DNA of 64,000 nt from Sinohyriopsis cumingii (lineage: Eukaryota > Mollusca > Bivalvia > Unionida > Unionidae). The notes beneath the pieces are model-generated. The model was not told the DNA's origin, ran no database searches, and worked only from the letters and a program-made list of their open reading frames with translations. The first letter of the stretch is position 1; each line of letters starts with the position of its first letter. The stretch is from the NCBI GenBank assembly GCA_028554795.2, contig CM068842.1, forward strand, positions 25,640,590 to 25,704,589. The letters run 5' to 3'. This document shows positions 12,194-21,154 of the stretch, piece by piece. The position numbers were made by a program, and so were the translations under genes.

Positions 12194-12582
12194 AGGGAGA
12201 TAACTCTGTCATGCTATGATATCTCCGGTAGGGTAATTAAGTAGTTATCTTGTTTTTCCTACAAATATTATATTACTATTTATTTATTTAAATTTTTCGT
12301 GGCATTTTACTCATTGTTAGAATAATTATTTATCAATTCTGAGACTTTTTCTATTCATTGGTGGTGAAAGTACCGGAATTACATATATGTTAGTGCACCT
12401 TGCCAGTCATGAAACATGTAAGGTGGTATTTTTTATGTGAAATAAAATATCAAGATACAACAGTTATTTTATCATTTTGAGACTTTTATTGTAGAAGGGA
12501 GATAGTCTGTCAAGCTAAAGCTTGTTGCTACGTATTAACCTCAAGGAGGGAGATAACTCTGTAGCATATCTTTCTCCGGTAG
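12193..12582. repeat. Three GGGAGATA-CTCTGT motifs with partial palindromes
   Basis: At 12193-12230, 12494-12520 and 12545-12582 the word GGGAGATAACTCTGT or GGGAGATAGTCTGT recurs. The first and third are followed by ATCTCCGGTAG or TTTCTCCGGTAG, so GGAGATA and TATCTCC can pair. The first copy starts at the TGA of the HNH frame. Confidence 0.6.
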
Positions 12583-12589
12583 ACCTTAC

Positions 12590-13150
12590 TTTTGTATCGT
12601 CTTAATTAATTATCAACCATCCGTGTGATAATTAATATCAGTGGAGTAATATAATTTTATAATAGTTCAAATTAGTGGAAGGATATTTGTACTTTCTAGC
12701 TTATCGACAAAATCAAGGCAGAAAATATGTTACACACGCCGTTAATTGTACAATACAACTAAGCTATTTTTATATCTCCATGTAAATGGCTGTATTTTAA
12801 CCGTGACTTTCTCAAGGCAGAGATATATATGAAGGAATCCATCATGTATAATTTTATAATAATTTCTGAAACGTATCAACAAGATATTGGAACGTAGCAC
12901 AATGCTAGCGTGGCAGATTCACATGCTCAAGGTTTGGCGTTTGAAACCAATGATTGGACATACTGTCGACGGTAGCGATATTTCGCAATTTTTCATTTAA
13001 AATAGTGGGGGTCGCACCCCAAAGCTGGAACTTCAACAGAAAAATCCACCCTTTTTCTATTCATTGGTGTCACCGCATGGTGGGTGCGCTTTTGCACCCT
13101 CCCGGGTTTGATTATTGGGTGTGTGCAAAAATTTATTGAACGTAGAGAAG
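12590..13150. other. Non-genic stretch
   Basis: No gene supported. The sequence is AT-rich and leads into the next (AT)n tract. Confidence 0.45.
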
Positions 13151-13154
13151 TCTC

Positions 13155-13600
<446 letters not shown>

Positions 13601-13667
13601 ATATATAAAATAATAATATATAATAATATGTGAATATTTTTAAAAAATTTTAATGTATGTATGTATG

Positions 13668-14188
13668 TATGATAATGATATTATTTCTGCATTAAAAAAT
13701 AAAAAAGACGGCATAAAAATTCAATTTGATCCAGAAAAAATTTATTTGTGATTTTGAATCATTGCAAACACGTAAATTTGAAGATAGATAGATACTACCA
13801 GCGGAGTACAGATTTATAAAGTACATCCAACAGGCTATGGTCCAATCTTTGGCTACTGTGAAAGATACAGATTTTAAAATATTCGTATCTCTGAAAAAAT
13901 TAAATCAGAATAAGCTCACAATTACGAAACGCAAAAATATTATTAACACGCGTGAGGCAGTTGAAAATGTTTGTGTCAGATTGTGAAAATGAAAACAACA
14001 ATTGAATTATTAGTGAAAGTGAAAGTGAAAATAGTAAAGGGGATTTTGAAAGTGACAGTAGTGACGAAAGTGAAAATAGTAAAGGGTATTTTGAAATTGA
14101 AATTATTGACAACTTTACTGATGAAAATGAAAATTACGGCAATGTCGTAGTCAGTTATCCTCTGACTTATATTTTACATGAGAAATAA
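13668..14188 (+). pseudogene. Broken plus-strand gene of the virus-like element
   Basis: Three plus-strand fragments in different frames look like decayed coding sequence. At 13671-13751 a fragment reads IISALKNKKDGIKIQFDP and then stops. At about 13808-13986 an open stretch contains FIKYIQQAMVQSLATVKD and ends in TGA. At about 14000-14188 lies a very acidic Ser/Glu/Asp-rich tail with ESESENSKGDFESDSSDESE, ending in TAA at 14186. Interruptions between them are frameshifts and stops. It points towards the minus-strand cluster, so the two gene sets would converge near 14.2 kb. I do not recognise the product. Confidence 0.45.
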
Positions 14189-14299
14189 AAAAAAATCTGT
14201 AACAAATGTATATTTGTTTATGAAATTATTATTATACAATTTATTTCTCGATTATTTAAATATACCCATGAAAATGTTAAGATTATACGTAGAGATTTA

Positions 14300-14640
14300 T
14301 ATTCAAATTTTTATTTCTTCAATCAGTTAAGTGTCCGATTTGGTCGGTAAGTTTGAAATGTATCCTTGATAATAACGGATTATGGCTACGCTGGTAAATA
14401 TGATTAATAGGCTCTTGTACAATCAAAATATACAGGAGGTACTTGCGTTGTAAATGTATATAAAATATATCCTTGTTGAGTCTGACTAGATTTTTCAAAC
14501 TCTGTTTGATAGTTACCATTAATTGCATCACATACAAGATTGACTGCGATTGTTGACGTTATATTTACAATTCCTAGTGAAATATGTCTGTCGCCACCGT
14601 ACGGATCATTGTTATATCTGAGAAGACATGCTGGCGGGTT
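14300..14640 (-). pseudogene. Virus-like cluster: last minus-strand gene, broken, function unknown
   Basis: Minus-strand frames switch within this stretch. A fragment at about 14640-14520 contains DPYGGDRHISLGIVNI. The next at about 14520-14415 contains EFEKSSQTQQGYILYTF, and a further frame runs to the end. Coding-like composition continues from the genes upstream, but stops and shifts break it. I do not recognise the family. It is the 3'-most gene of the minus-strand set. Confidence 0.4.
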
Positions 14641-14656
14641 ATTCTTTAATATTATT

Positions 14657-15067
14657 CTACAACGTTTGGAAAGTTTTCATTAATAAGATCGCTAACTGAT
14701 TGTTTTGTCCGTCGGTTTTAAATTCTGGTATTACAAATGTTGGTAATCGTTCTTTAGTTATTTTATACTGATTGGGAAATATTTTCGGCTTATTTAAAAT
14801 TTTTATGATTTGCTGATTAATAAACTCAGGATCAGATATAACCTGGTTTAAATGTTGTATTGTTTCATTTATATGTTGTTTTACATCAATATTATAATAT
14901 TGTATAATACTGGAAAATATATTTCCTAGATCACCGAGTACACCTGCGTGCTTATGTTTTATATTGTCGGAAAATAATTTTATAAATTTTTTGTCAACAA
15001 CTAAATTAGTATTATCAGGAGAAGTATAATACTCTATCTCATTATTCATCTTTGGTAAGAAATTCAT
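14657..15067 (-). CDS. Virus-like cluster: hypothetical 136-aa protein
   Basis: Open frame of 136 codons starting MNFLPKMNNEIEYYTSPDNT. It has no membrane segment or signal peptide; it is rich in Asn, Lys and Ile, and predicted helical between about residues 40 and 100. Its start follows closely on the preceding gene (stop near 15114). It is one of the longest uninterrupted frames in the cluster. I do not recognise the family. An internal methionine (residue 7) is an alternative start. Because the neighbours are broken it may also be non-functional. Confidence 0.5.
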   Translation of the reverse strand: MNFLPKMNNEIEYYTSPDNTNLVVDKKFIKLFSDNIKHKHAGVLGDLGNIFSSIIQYYNIDVKQHINETIQHLNQVISDPEFINQQIIKILNKPKIFPNQYKITKERLPTFVIPEFKTDGQNNQLAILLMKTFQTL

Positions 15068-15113
15068 TTAAGTTTGGTTCTGGTATTTCTTTATATTCTG
15101 GCGGAATTTCAGG

Positions 15114-15530
15114 CTAACCTAAAACAGATAGGATTGATGATTGATAAATATCTACAACATAATCTTGTGAATTGGATTCCATCGCAGCTGATAAAGTTGA
15201 TTCATTAACTGTTATAGATATTTTGATTTTGCGCTGAAATTCATCATTGATTTGTTCGATTTGATATCTACCTATCGGGAGTTCCATCATCTTTATTTTT
15301 ATTTGCAAATACAAGCGAATTATTTGCTGGTAATCCACCAAATGACTTTGATCTGATATTTGGCCAACTATGATATACTCTTAATTGTGCTAGCTCTATT
15401 TCTTTCGCTGAAATTGCAGTTTGAAAATTAACATTAAATTCATGATTAGTTGAGCTTACCGATATCATCGTTGTTTTTGGATGGAGTTGTATTAACGACA
15501 ATCTGTTGTAGTAATTCTTTCGGAGTTGAC
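15114..15530 (-). pseudogene. Virus-like cluster: penton-like/minor capsid-type protein, frameshifted
   Basis: The N-terminal part (15501-15290) contains SVSSTNHEFNVNF and ISAKEIELAQLRVYHSWPNI, a beta-rich start with a Y-(S)-W-NI motif. This resembles the small jelly-roll proteins I associate with Polinton/adintovirus-like elements in invertebrates. The C-terminal part (15310-15114, another frame) contains LPIGRYQIEQINDEF, then SQDYVVDIYQSSILSVLG. That is the usual order of parts in the family: a 'dG-Y-i-dIN' helix followed by a strand-rich end. The frame changes near 15290-15310. The penton assignment is inference from motif style. Confidence 0.5.
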
Positions 15531-15605
15531 ATTATTATTAGTATTATTATTTAAATCAGGCGTGGATTCTATCACAGTCATTACCTCTTTGTAGATTTTA
15601 ATTGT

Positions 15606-16026
15606 CTAGGTGAACTCAGAATCTGATATTTTTCCACCAGTAAAACATATTGATAATAACGAGGATAAATCGGAGTATGCTAACGTCGCTGTATGTAATT
15701 TTATTATATAATCATGCAATTTTGTGATTGTACAAGTGCATATTTTTTGCGATGATATTAAGAAGGCCAGTAATTGTTGTTCCAGCTGAAACAAAAATCG
15801 TTGCAGCTGCTTGTGCCATCACTAACGATGGTGTTATTGTTGATAATAATACACTGGTTCCAGCAAAAATAACAGACGCTGAATAAACAATTATGACAGC
15901 GAGAACTTCGCGTCTGCGATATTTTTTAACTTTTACTGTATACTCGTCAACGATATTTTTTAGTTTTATTTGCCATTCACGTGCTTGATTATATCTAAAA
16001 CGTTGAACGTTGATTGGAATGCTCAT
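15606..16026 (-). pseudogene. Virus-like cluster: two-helix membrane protein, one frameshift
   Basis: It starts MSIPINVQRFRYNQAREWQI at 16026. A charged helical N-terminus with a KVKKYRRRE basic patch (about residues 32-40) is followed by two hydrophobic segments: VLAVIIVYSASVIFAGTSVL (about 41-60) and an Ala/Val/Ile/Gly stretch at about 70-90. After a shift near 15712-15760 the other frame continues with KLHDYIIKLHTATLAYSDL and ends with KISDSEFT at 15606. The N-terminal arm, hairpin membrane pair and ISD-EF end recur as a set in uncharacterised invertebrate mobile-element proteins as I recall them. The role is unknown; virion membrane or penetration protein are possibilities. Confidence 0.5.
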
Positions 16027-16036
16027 TTTATTTTAG

Positions 16037-16249
16037 TTATTTAGTAATCAATTGTGGTGTTTCAGCGACAAATTCCAGACACCACCAATAAGACGCTGCG
16101 GTTAATTTTTTATCAAATGATTCAAGCATAAACGTGTCTTCGTCTCCTTTATTTAACACAATTGACACGGTTCCAGAAGAAAAAAAAATATCGGTTGAAT
16201 GATGCAAAGGATACGTGGTAAATGTACTAAATTTTACGCCGCTGATCAC
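16037..16249 (-). CDS. Virus-like cluster: small beta-rich protein
   Basis: Open frame of 70 codons (MISGVKFSTF at the start). It contains HHSTDIFFSSGTVSIVLNKG and TAASYWWCLEFVAETPQLI before the stop. It is likely all-beta, with no membrane segment. The true start may lie upstream, because coding-like sequence (VNGVYRLSVI) continues in frame on the minus strand to about 16290. It lies just upstream of the two-helix membrane protein, with 10 bp between the stop and that gene's start. Family not recognised. Confidence 0.45.
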   Translation of the reverse strand: MISGVKFSTFTTYPLHHSTDIFFSSGTVSIVLNKGDEDTFMLESFDKKLTAASYWWCLEFVAETPQLITK

Positions 16250-16299
16250 AGACAGCCTATATACACCATTGACTTCTGCAATATGCTTGATAGTGTTAT

Positions 16300-16944
16300 T
16301 TTTCTGTGGACATGTTGAGAATCATGATGACACGTTGATGAATTTCACTTGTAATATGTTCTAGTTTTTTTTCCTAATGTGATCGATATTACTCTGAACT
16401 ATCGTGGTTAGCTATGAAAATGATTTATTAATCTTTTTGTGTTAATTTCAGATAGTTTCTCGTCAACAAATAACGGACTTCCAAAGAAATTATCTGCGAT
16501 TTCACTGTTTTTGAAAATTTCTCCGATTATTTGGAAACATACTTACGTGAACGTCATATTCAGCTCGCAGCGTGGTTAACTGAGTATCTACCGTATTATA
16601 GTTATTGTATATATATTTTTTGTTGCGGCATCTTCATCAGATGTTGGATCTCTTAAAACAACTATTTTATTTCCATTCATGCTGAGTTCACGTGTTATTA
16701 TATTGCCGATAGATCGTAAACGATGAGCAACACTTTTTGCAATTTCATTTCTAATAGTTGAGATCGATATATTTGAGTCCCTGATTCTACCGCCGTCAGT
16801 AAATACTGGAATGGTATCCGAAGTAGCACCGAAAACTCTACCAACTATGTCATTCCAATTACAGCTTCATCTCGGTCAGCTCCAGAGAGGTTCATAATAT
16901 CGACAAGATCATCTTTAGTCGCGTAATTTGACAAATCAATCATC
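16300..16944 (-). pseudogene. Virus-like cluster: fibre-like protein, multiply frameshifted
   Basis: The N-terminus begins MIDLSNYATKDDLVDIM at 16944. Later fragments contain GRVFGATSDTIPVFTDGGR (about 16845-16790), IRNEIAKS (about 16750) and NGNKIVVLRDPTSDEDAATK (16677-16618). The last is the 'G-NKI--L-DPT-D-DAATK' repeat unit found in phage-type tail-fibre and related fibre proteins. An A-run near 16612-16620 (minus strand) marks one frame change, and others follow. This supports a virion-fibre origin, now dead. Confidence 0.5.
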
Positions 16945-17119
16945 TTTTATCTTTTCTTGTTTTTGATAGAAGAAGATCGTTCGTAAATATCTACCATTAT
17001 ACTTTGAGATCTGTTTAAAACGATTAACGGCTACTTGTATACTTGTTCACGACTTTATGAGGCGGTAATGTTGATGAAGATATAGCGTTGAGTACAGTAA
17101 TTTCTTCACGGCCGCATTT

Positions 17120-17511
17120 TGGCGGATCGGTTATTGTTGGTGTTGGTAATGTTGAATATCAGACTAGAGTTTTTATTGTGTTTACGTAATTTAAAAAATC
17201 TTTCGGTGGAGCCAACTTATGCTAATCAAAATAAACAATTCCACGTGGATCAATCGCGTATGCACCCCGATGAGTATCTGGACCAGAACTATTATCAAGA
17301 TTGATTATACCGGTGTCAGTATTGTTTCTTCGTTCTGGTAATTGATCACGCATAAAACACCTCTACAGTTTTTGATATTTAATATTTTAGCAGCATCAGG
17401 TAAATCAAAATTTGACATTGGAAAGATTAACGAACTGTTCCTGGAAGTCTCAGGCCTTTTCCGTATCCATAAGGGGTACCTGGTAATATTAGACACCTTC
17501 CCCATTTTCAA
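17120..17511 (-). pseudogene. Virus-like cluster: adenain/Ulp1-like cysteine protease, broken
   Basis: The N-terminal half lies in the frame 17511-17305 and contains SNFDLPDAAKILNIKNCRGV. A frame change near 17345-17365 leads to a second frame with GIINLDNSSGPDTHRGAY and GIVYFD (about 17310-17225). This matches the 'G-(T)-H-W ... YFD' active-site region of adenovirus-type maturation proteases, with the catalytic His kept. The usual Gly and Trp around the His appear here as Asp and Arg. A TAG stop follows YFD at 17222-17224, after which the same frame goes on with HKLAPPKDFLNYV. Such proteases process capsid proteins in adenoviruses, Polintons and adintoviruses. Here it cannot make a full enzyme. 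Confidence 0.6.
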
Positions 17512-17887
17512 AATCCTCTTCCTACTATTTTATCGAAAGCCATTTTACCAGCAGCTCCAACAGCACAAAGTGCAGCTGTTTTTGCAATAGCTGGAGCAGC
17601 AGCAAATAAAGATGGCATAGCTGCTGAAAGAAGTGGAAATATACCACCTGTTTTAATTGCGTCTTTAACCGCACCTGCAGAAAGATTGAGTGTAACGCCT
17701 GTTTTTGATTGTTTGGTGCTATTGAAATGTCTGAGTTGACGTTCTGACAATGATAGTTTATTTTGACCACCTGTGATCTCATCTTTTTTTTTTACTGATA
17801 TTTTTATTCCGCTGTTTTCGCTGAACTTGATTGAATCTTTTTAATCTGAGCAGGAGTCAGACTGACACTAACATGATGATATGACAT
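17390..17887 (-). pseudogene. Virus-like cluster: Gly/Ala-rich hydrophobic core-type protein, frameshifted
   Basis: It starts MSYHHVSVSLTPAQIKKIQ at 17887. A T-run of 10 (17784-17793) sits where the frame is lost. The main fragment, 17750-17508, contains SERQLRHFNSTKQSKTGVTL, LSAGAVKDAIKTGGIFPLL and an Ala-rich hydrophobic stretch ending GAAGKMAFDKIVGRGF. After another shift a Gly/Leu/Tyr-rich end (PGTPYGYGKGLRLPG) follows. The order 'LT--Q-KK ... G(V)TL-LS ... K-GGI-PLL ... AAG ... GLGL-P' matches the pX-like small basic/hydrophobic proteins of adintovirus-like elements as I know them. It overlaps the protease start. Confidence 0.5.
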
Positions 17888-17909
17888 TATTAATATCGTG
17901 AGTGATTTA

Positions 17910-18808
17910 ATTACATGTTTTCTACTGAAGCATCGATAACTCTCATTCGTCCACCAGTACCTTAAAGTAACATTGCTTTATCGCTGAGTATAACTGCAAT
18001 TGCTCTATAATTAACACCAGCTTGGTTTAGACGAGCTAGAAAGTGAATATTAACAACAGATTGTTTAAAAAAGTATATATGCTCCAATGATAAGTAATGG
18101 ATCGGATGCAGATTAATAAAATCTAAATTTGGTATTTGTGAACCGGTATCTATATTTTAATCAAGTCCCATAAATGTAATTAGTCGATTATATGCACGTG
18201 CTACATGATTATTGTCAAAAGTTAACAATATATCTTCAGATGGTTCTTAATGTCGATTTATCCGTAAGGAAACTTCGCTAACTTCAAGGTCGTCAAATAT
18301 CATATGACTATGTGTTTGTGAATTTAATCGAACTGTATTTTGTAAAGTAATACATATATGTCTTGGCACAGAAACTCCTTGTTGTGATGCAATATGCCAT
18401 GTAAATAATCCAACAACATACCCTGAATGCTATCTGTAGTTTCTGTCAACCATGATAACAACGATTTTCCACCTGAATTCATAAAACTAATTAACTTTTC
18501 TTATTCAGTAGTTGTTGGAGTCATTACTGGAATCCACAGTGAAAGTTTTGTTAATATTACTTTAATATCATTAGCAACAACAACACCAGATCGCCAGATT
18601 GCATCATCATTACCTATTATAAAAAATACAACCGTATGTTTGGCTCCAAAGATAACTTTTCTGACATTTCTACAAAATCCAAACTAAGAACTGGTGCGTC
18701 TATATCAAACGCTGGATCGGATATACGCTTGAACATCTTATTATAACTATCTTCGTCTAGTTTTTGAGTTGCAGCTTGAATTATTATTTTACTGATAAAT
18801 GCAGGCAT
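17910..18808 (-). pseudogene. Virus-like cluster: probable capsid-type gene, heavily broken
   Basis: The first fragment (18808-18617) begins MPAFISKIIIQAATQKLDED and contains RISDPAFDIDAPVLSL. The frame then changes repeatedly. Later fragments contain SGGKSLLSWLTETTDSIQGM (about 18470-18410), HSHMIFDDLEVSEVSLRI (about 18310-18255), NNHVARAYNRLITFMGLD (about 18220-18165) and LARLNQAGVNYRAIAVILSD (about 18045-17985). Total span is about 300 codons. Alternating strand-like segments and the position between the pVI-like and pX-like genes suggest a jelly-roll capsid component, but I cannot assign it to major or minor capsid. At least three frameshifts or stops are present. Confidence 0.45.
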
Positions 18809-18854
18809 AACTTCAATGCTGGGTAATTTTTCCTGGTTGTGGTTTTCTTCGTCC

Positions 18855-19109
18855 TCAACGAGCTATTCTTTCTTTGATCTGTGAAAATGCTTTACCGGCA
18901 ATATCACCAACAGCACTAATACCTTTATCGCGAATAGCGTCAGTTGCTTTCATTTCAAATTGTTTTGCAATCAGCAATGCTTTTGGAGCTATTCTCTTAA
19001 ATAAACCTTGAACAACATCAAGTCCAGCTGCGTAAATCGCTTTGGACGTTGGCAATCGTGAGTTTACTCCCTTAATTATTATTCCCCACGTTGAGAATTG
19101 TGTAATCAT
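18855..19109 (-). CDS. Virus-like cluster: small amphipathic/basic protein
   Basis: Uninterrupted frame of 84 codons from MITQFSTWGIIIKG to KERIAR. After a short hydrophobic start it carries two amphipathic helices (KAIYAAGLDVVQGLFKRIAP and ALLIAKQFEMKATDAIRDKG) and a Gly/Ala/Lys segment, GISAVGDIAGKAFSQI. Small proteins of this build occur beside capsid genes in Polinton/adenovirus-like elements (compare adenovirus VI-type membrane-lytic proteins), but similarity is only general. It starts about 33 bp after the stop of the next upstream gene. Confidence 0.5.
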   Translation of the reverse strand: MITQFSTWGIIIKGVNSRLPTSKAIYAAGLDVVQGLFKRIAPKALLIAKQFEMKATDAIRDKGISAVGDIAGKAFSQIKERIAR

Positions 19110-19141
19110 TTTTAAATTACATGCTGATTAATTAATTGTTT

Positions 19142-19453
19142 TCAGCCGCTGTGATAATCATCAACAATTTCATTAATGAGAGAATGATAAATGTTACTAT
19201 TCATAACACCGCCTGTAAATAATCTTCGACAAATATCAGATAGTTCATTAATAATTTCTGGAGAATTATTTCCAGCGCGTTTTCCTCCGATTAGAATTTC
19301 TAGTCGGTCAACATCGGTAAGAACACTGTCAGGACAAGTAATAAGGCCACTTCCTGTTTTTGAACCAAAATATTTAACATAAGCTTCAATTATTTCTTCT
19401 GCTGTAGGTTCTCGTTCTTCCTCACTTGTTGTTTTATCTGTTTTTTCTTCCAT
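19142..19453 (-). CDS. Virus-like cluster: conserved-looking 103-aa acidic protein
   Basis: Uninterrupted frame of 103 codons. An acidic Lys/Glu/Thr-rich N-terminus (residues 1-25) is followed by IIEAYVKYFGSKTGSGL. The C-terminal helical module contains RLEILIGGKRAGNNSPEIIN and RRLFTGGVMNSNIYHSLINE. The 'L-G---AGNNSPE--NE ... L---G-I' module is one I recall from uncharacterised proteins of invertebrate virus-like elements; function unknown. This is the best-preserved gene of the cluster. It starts inside the region where the upstream gene loses frame. Confidence 0.55.
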   Translation of the reverse strand: MEEKTDKTTSEEEREPTAEEIIEAYVKYFGSKTGSGLITCPDSVLTDVDRLEILIGGKRAGNNSPEIINELSDICRRLFTGGVMNSNIYHSLINEIVDDYHSG

Positions 19454-19784
19454 GTTCTTGCGGCTGATTTCCTTTCTGTTTTTAGTTTTTCAAGTTGCTG
19501 ATTCATTTCTTCTGATCTTTGTTTCCTTTCCTGTTTTGTTTGTTTAACATACTCATCTGCTGTCTGGTTAAAATAGGAAAATTAATAAGATCTTCCTCAG
19601 ATCTGATTTGCTGAGTATTAGTAGCGACGCGATATACATCCCTAATCCAAGTGGCAGCTTTTAAAGTTTTAATATATTCGGGTTTTACATAATTATCTCT
19701 ATCATGATATCCAAACACAGCAATATCAAGTATTTTGTTTGAGTCTTTGATAACAGCAATACATTCAGGCATGAATTTATCCAT
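19450..19784 (-). pseudogene. Virus-like cluster: hypothetical protein, frameshifted near its end
   Basis: The frame starts MDKFMPECIAVIKDSNKILD at 19784 and reads ILDIAVFGYHDRDNYVKPEY and ATWIRDVYRVATNTQQIRSE. Near 19560 it is lost, and a Lys/Gln/Glu-rich coiled-coil-like tail (QTKQERKQ, NQQLEKLKTERK) continues in another frame. I do not recognise the family. It overlaps the start of the 103-aa gene, typical of compact viral gene packing. Confidence 0.45.
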
Positions 19785-19819
19785 GATGTTAGTTCTGAAT
19801 CTTCGCAGAGGTTGTGGTT

Positions 19820-20108
19820 GAACTTCAGGTTGTGGTTAAGGAAATTGCTGGGTGGTGATTGAGCTGCTTGAAGACGGCCAGCAATAGCAACAGGTATCTT
19901 TCAAGAGCTTTTTGTGTTGCCTCAGTTGCTGTAACAATTTTCTTGGTTGGTTCGACAACTTGTTTAAATCATTTTTTGTACCTTCTGCATATTCAACTTG
20001 TGCTTCTTGTCGTTCCTGCAGCTTTTGTTTGAGAGCATCGTGAACAAGAAGATATCTTCTGTTTGCCTCTAATCTTTCTCGAGCTAGTCTATTAGTATAA
20101 TATTCCAT
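19820..20108 (-). pseudogene. Virus-like cluster: coiled-coil protein, frameshifted
   Basis: It starts MEYYTNRLARERLEANRRYL at 20108 and is Glu/Gln/Arg-rich (LKQKLQERQEAQVEYAEGTK), typical of a coiled coil. The given frame then turns into low-quality sequence near 19965. Another minus frame keeps coding-like sequence (VTATEATQKALERYLLLLAV) to about 19830, so a frameshift is likely there. It is the 5'-most gene seen on the minus strand of the cluster. Confidence 0.45.
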
Positions 20109-20109
20109 T

Positions 20110-20920
20110 ATTGATATAATAATTATTTAATTACTCATACATTTATAGAAACAGAGGTGGTGCGACCTCAATAAAACGTGCGGCTGGTAAACAGAACACA
20201 CATACTGATTTAGAAAAACACGAACGACAAAGATAAAGTAACAAAATAAACCAACCCAATTAGAGAAACTCTCGGTAAGTTAGAATCTTCGGTTTGGCGT
20301 TATTGACCTGATTTTTTTAAATATTTTTTTCAGAAGAGGTTTTATTTTTCAAAAATGACGTTTCAGCAAAAGGGATGTTCATCTCCTCTGCTGCTGAATG
20401 AGCATAACAAGGTCACGTCCAAGTTCACTAAAATGTCCCATATGACACAGTCTTTACGATTGGGTCATGAGCCAATACATGCCGATTGAAGGAATGTCCA
20501 ATGAGCAACGAGTGAAGAAATTAAAGTGACAGATAAACGTTTATTCACTTGCCCCGAGGATTGTGATGCAGGTTGCATGTTAGAAGTTAGAAGAGATTTC
20601 TTTACAATTTTTATTACAATTTCTAGGACTATCAAGTAACTCCGTAGAATATAATTCCAGACCAAAGTGATTTATTTACCTTGGAAAGGAAGTAAATAAA
20701 TGATTACAAAGGTACGAAACCAACGGTCCAAATATATTTATGTACGTTGAAACAAAAGACAAATATGCCACTCGCTGTAAAAATCATAAGCTTTACAGTC
20801 AGGTTTAAAACTGAAAAGATACAAAGATTTGTTTTGTTTGAGCAAAAACCATGGTTAAAATCCCATAAAGAACTGTGGCCAAATTTGATATAAAAAGCTT
20901 TTTTTCTTCTCGTTTGCCTT
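20110..20920. other. Non-genic stretch right of the virus-like cluster
   Basis: No terminal inverted repeat, polymerase or integrase fragment could be seen here. The outer boundary of the virus-like element is therefore unknown. Confidence 0.45.
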
Positions 20921-20924
20921 TAGG

Positions 20925-21150
20925 TTTATTGCCATTCTCGGCGCAATATAGGCTATTCCTGATAGCTAGTATAACTGGTACAGAATGAACCCGCGGAAAG
21001 CCCTGGAAAGAAACACCTACCCACGGGAAGCTCCTCGCAGCTTTCTCACATAACCACACGGGCCGAGCCTGAAACTTGAACCCAGAGATGGGATTGCAGT
21101 GATCGGTAAAAGCTAGCCTTTAGGCCATTCGGCCACTTGGGACCTGACAC
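20925..21150 (-). mobile_element. SINE family A copy 5, with tRNA-like head
   Basis: Minus-oriented, nearly full-length copy: a diverged 3' end (ATTGCCATTCTCGGCGC), a middle containing GGAAGCTCCTCGCAGCTTTC, the B-box side (GCCTGAAACTTGAACCCA) and the A-box side at the right (RC of GGCCATTCGGCCACTTGGG). Confidence 0.7.
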
Positions 21151-21154
21151 AAAG

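Noticed and set aside
17119-17304. Plus-strand 61-residue protein
   Set aside because: It lies opposite the protease fragment of the minus-strand cluster and has no features of its own.
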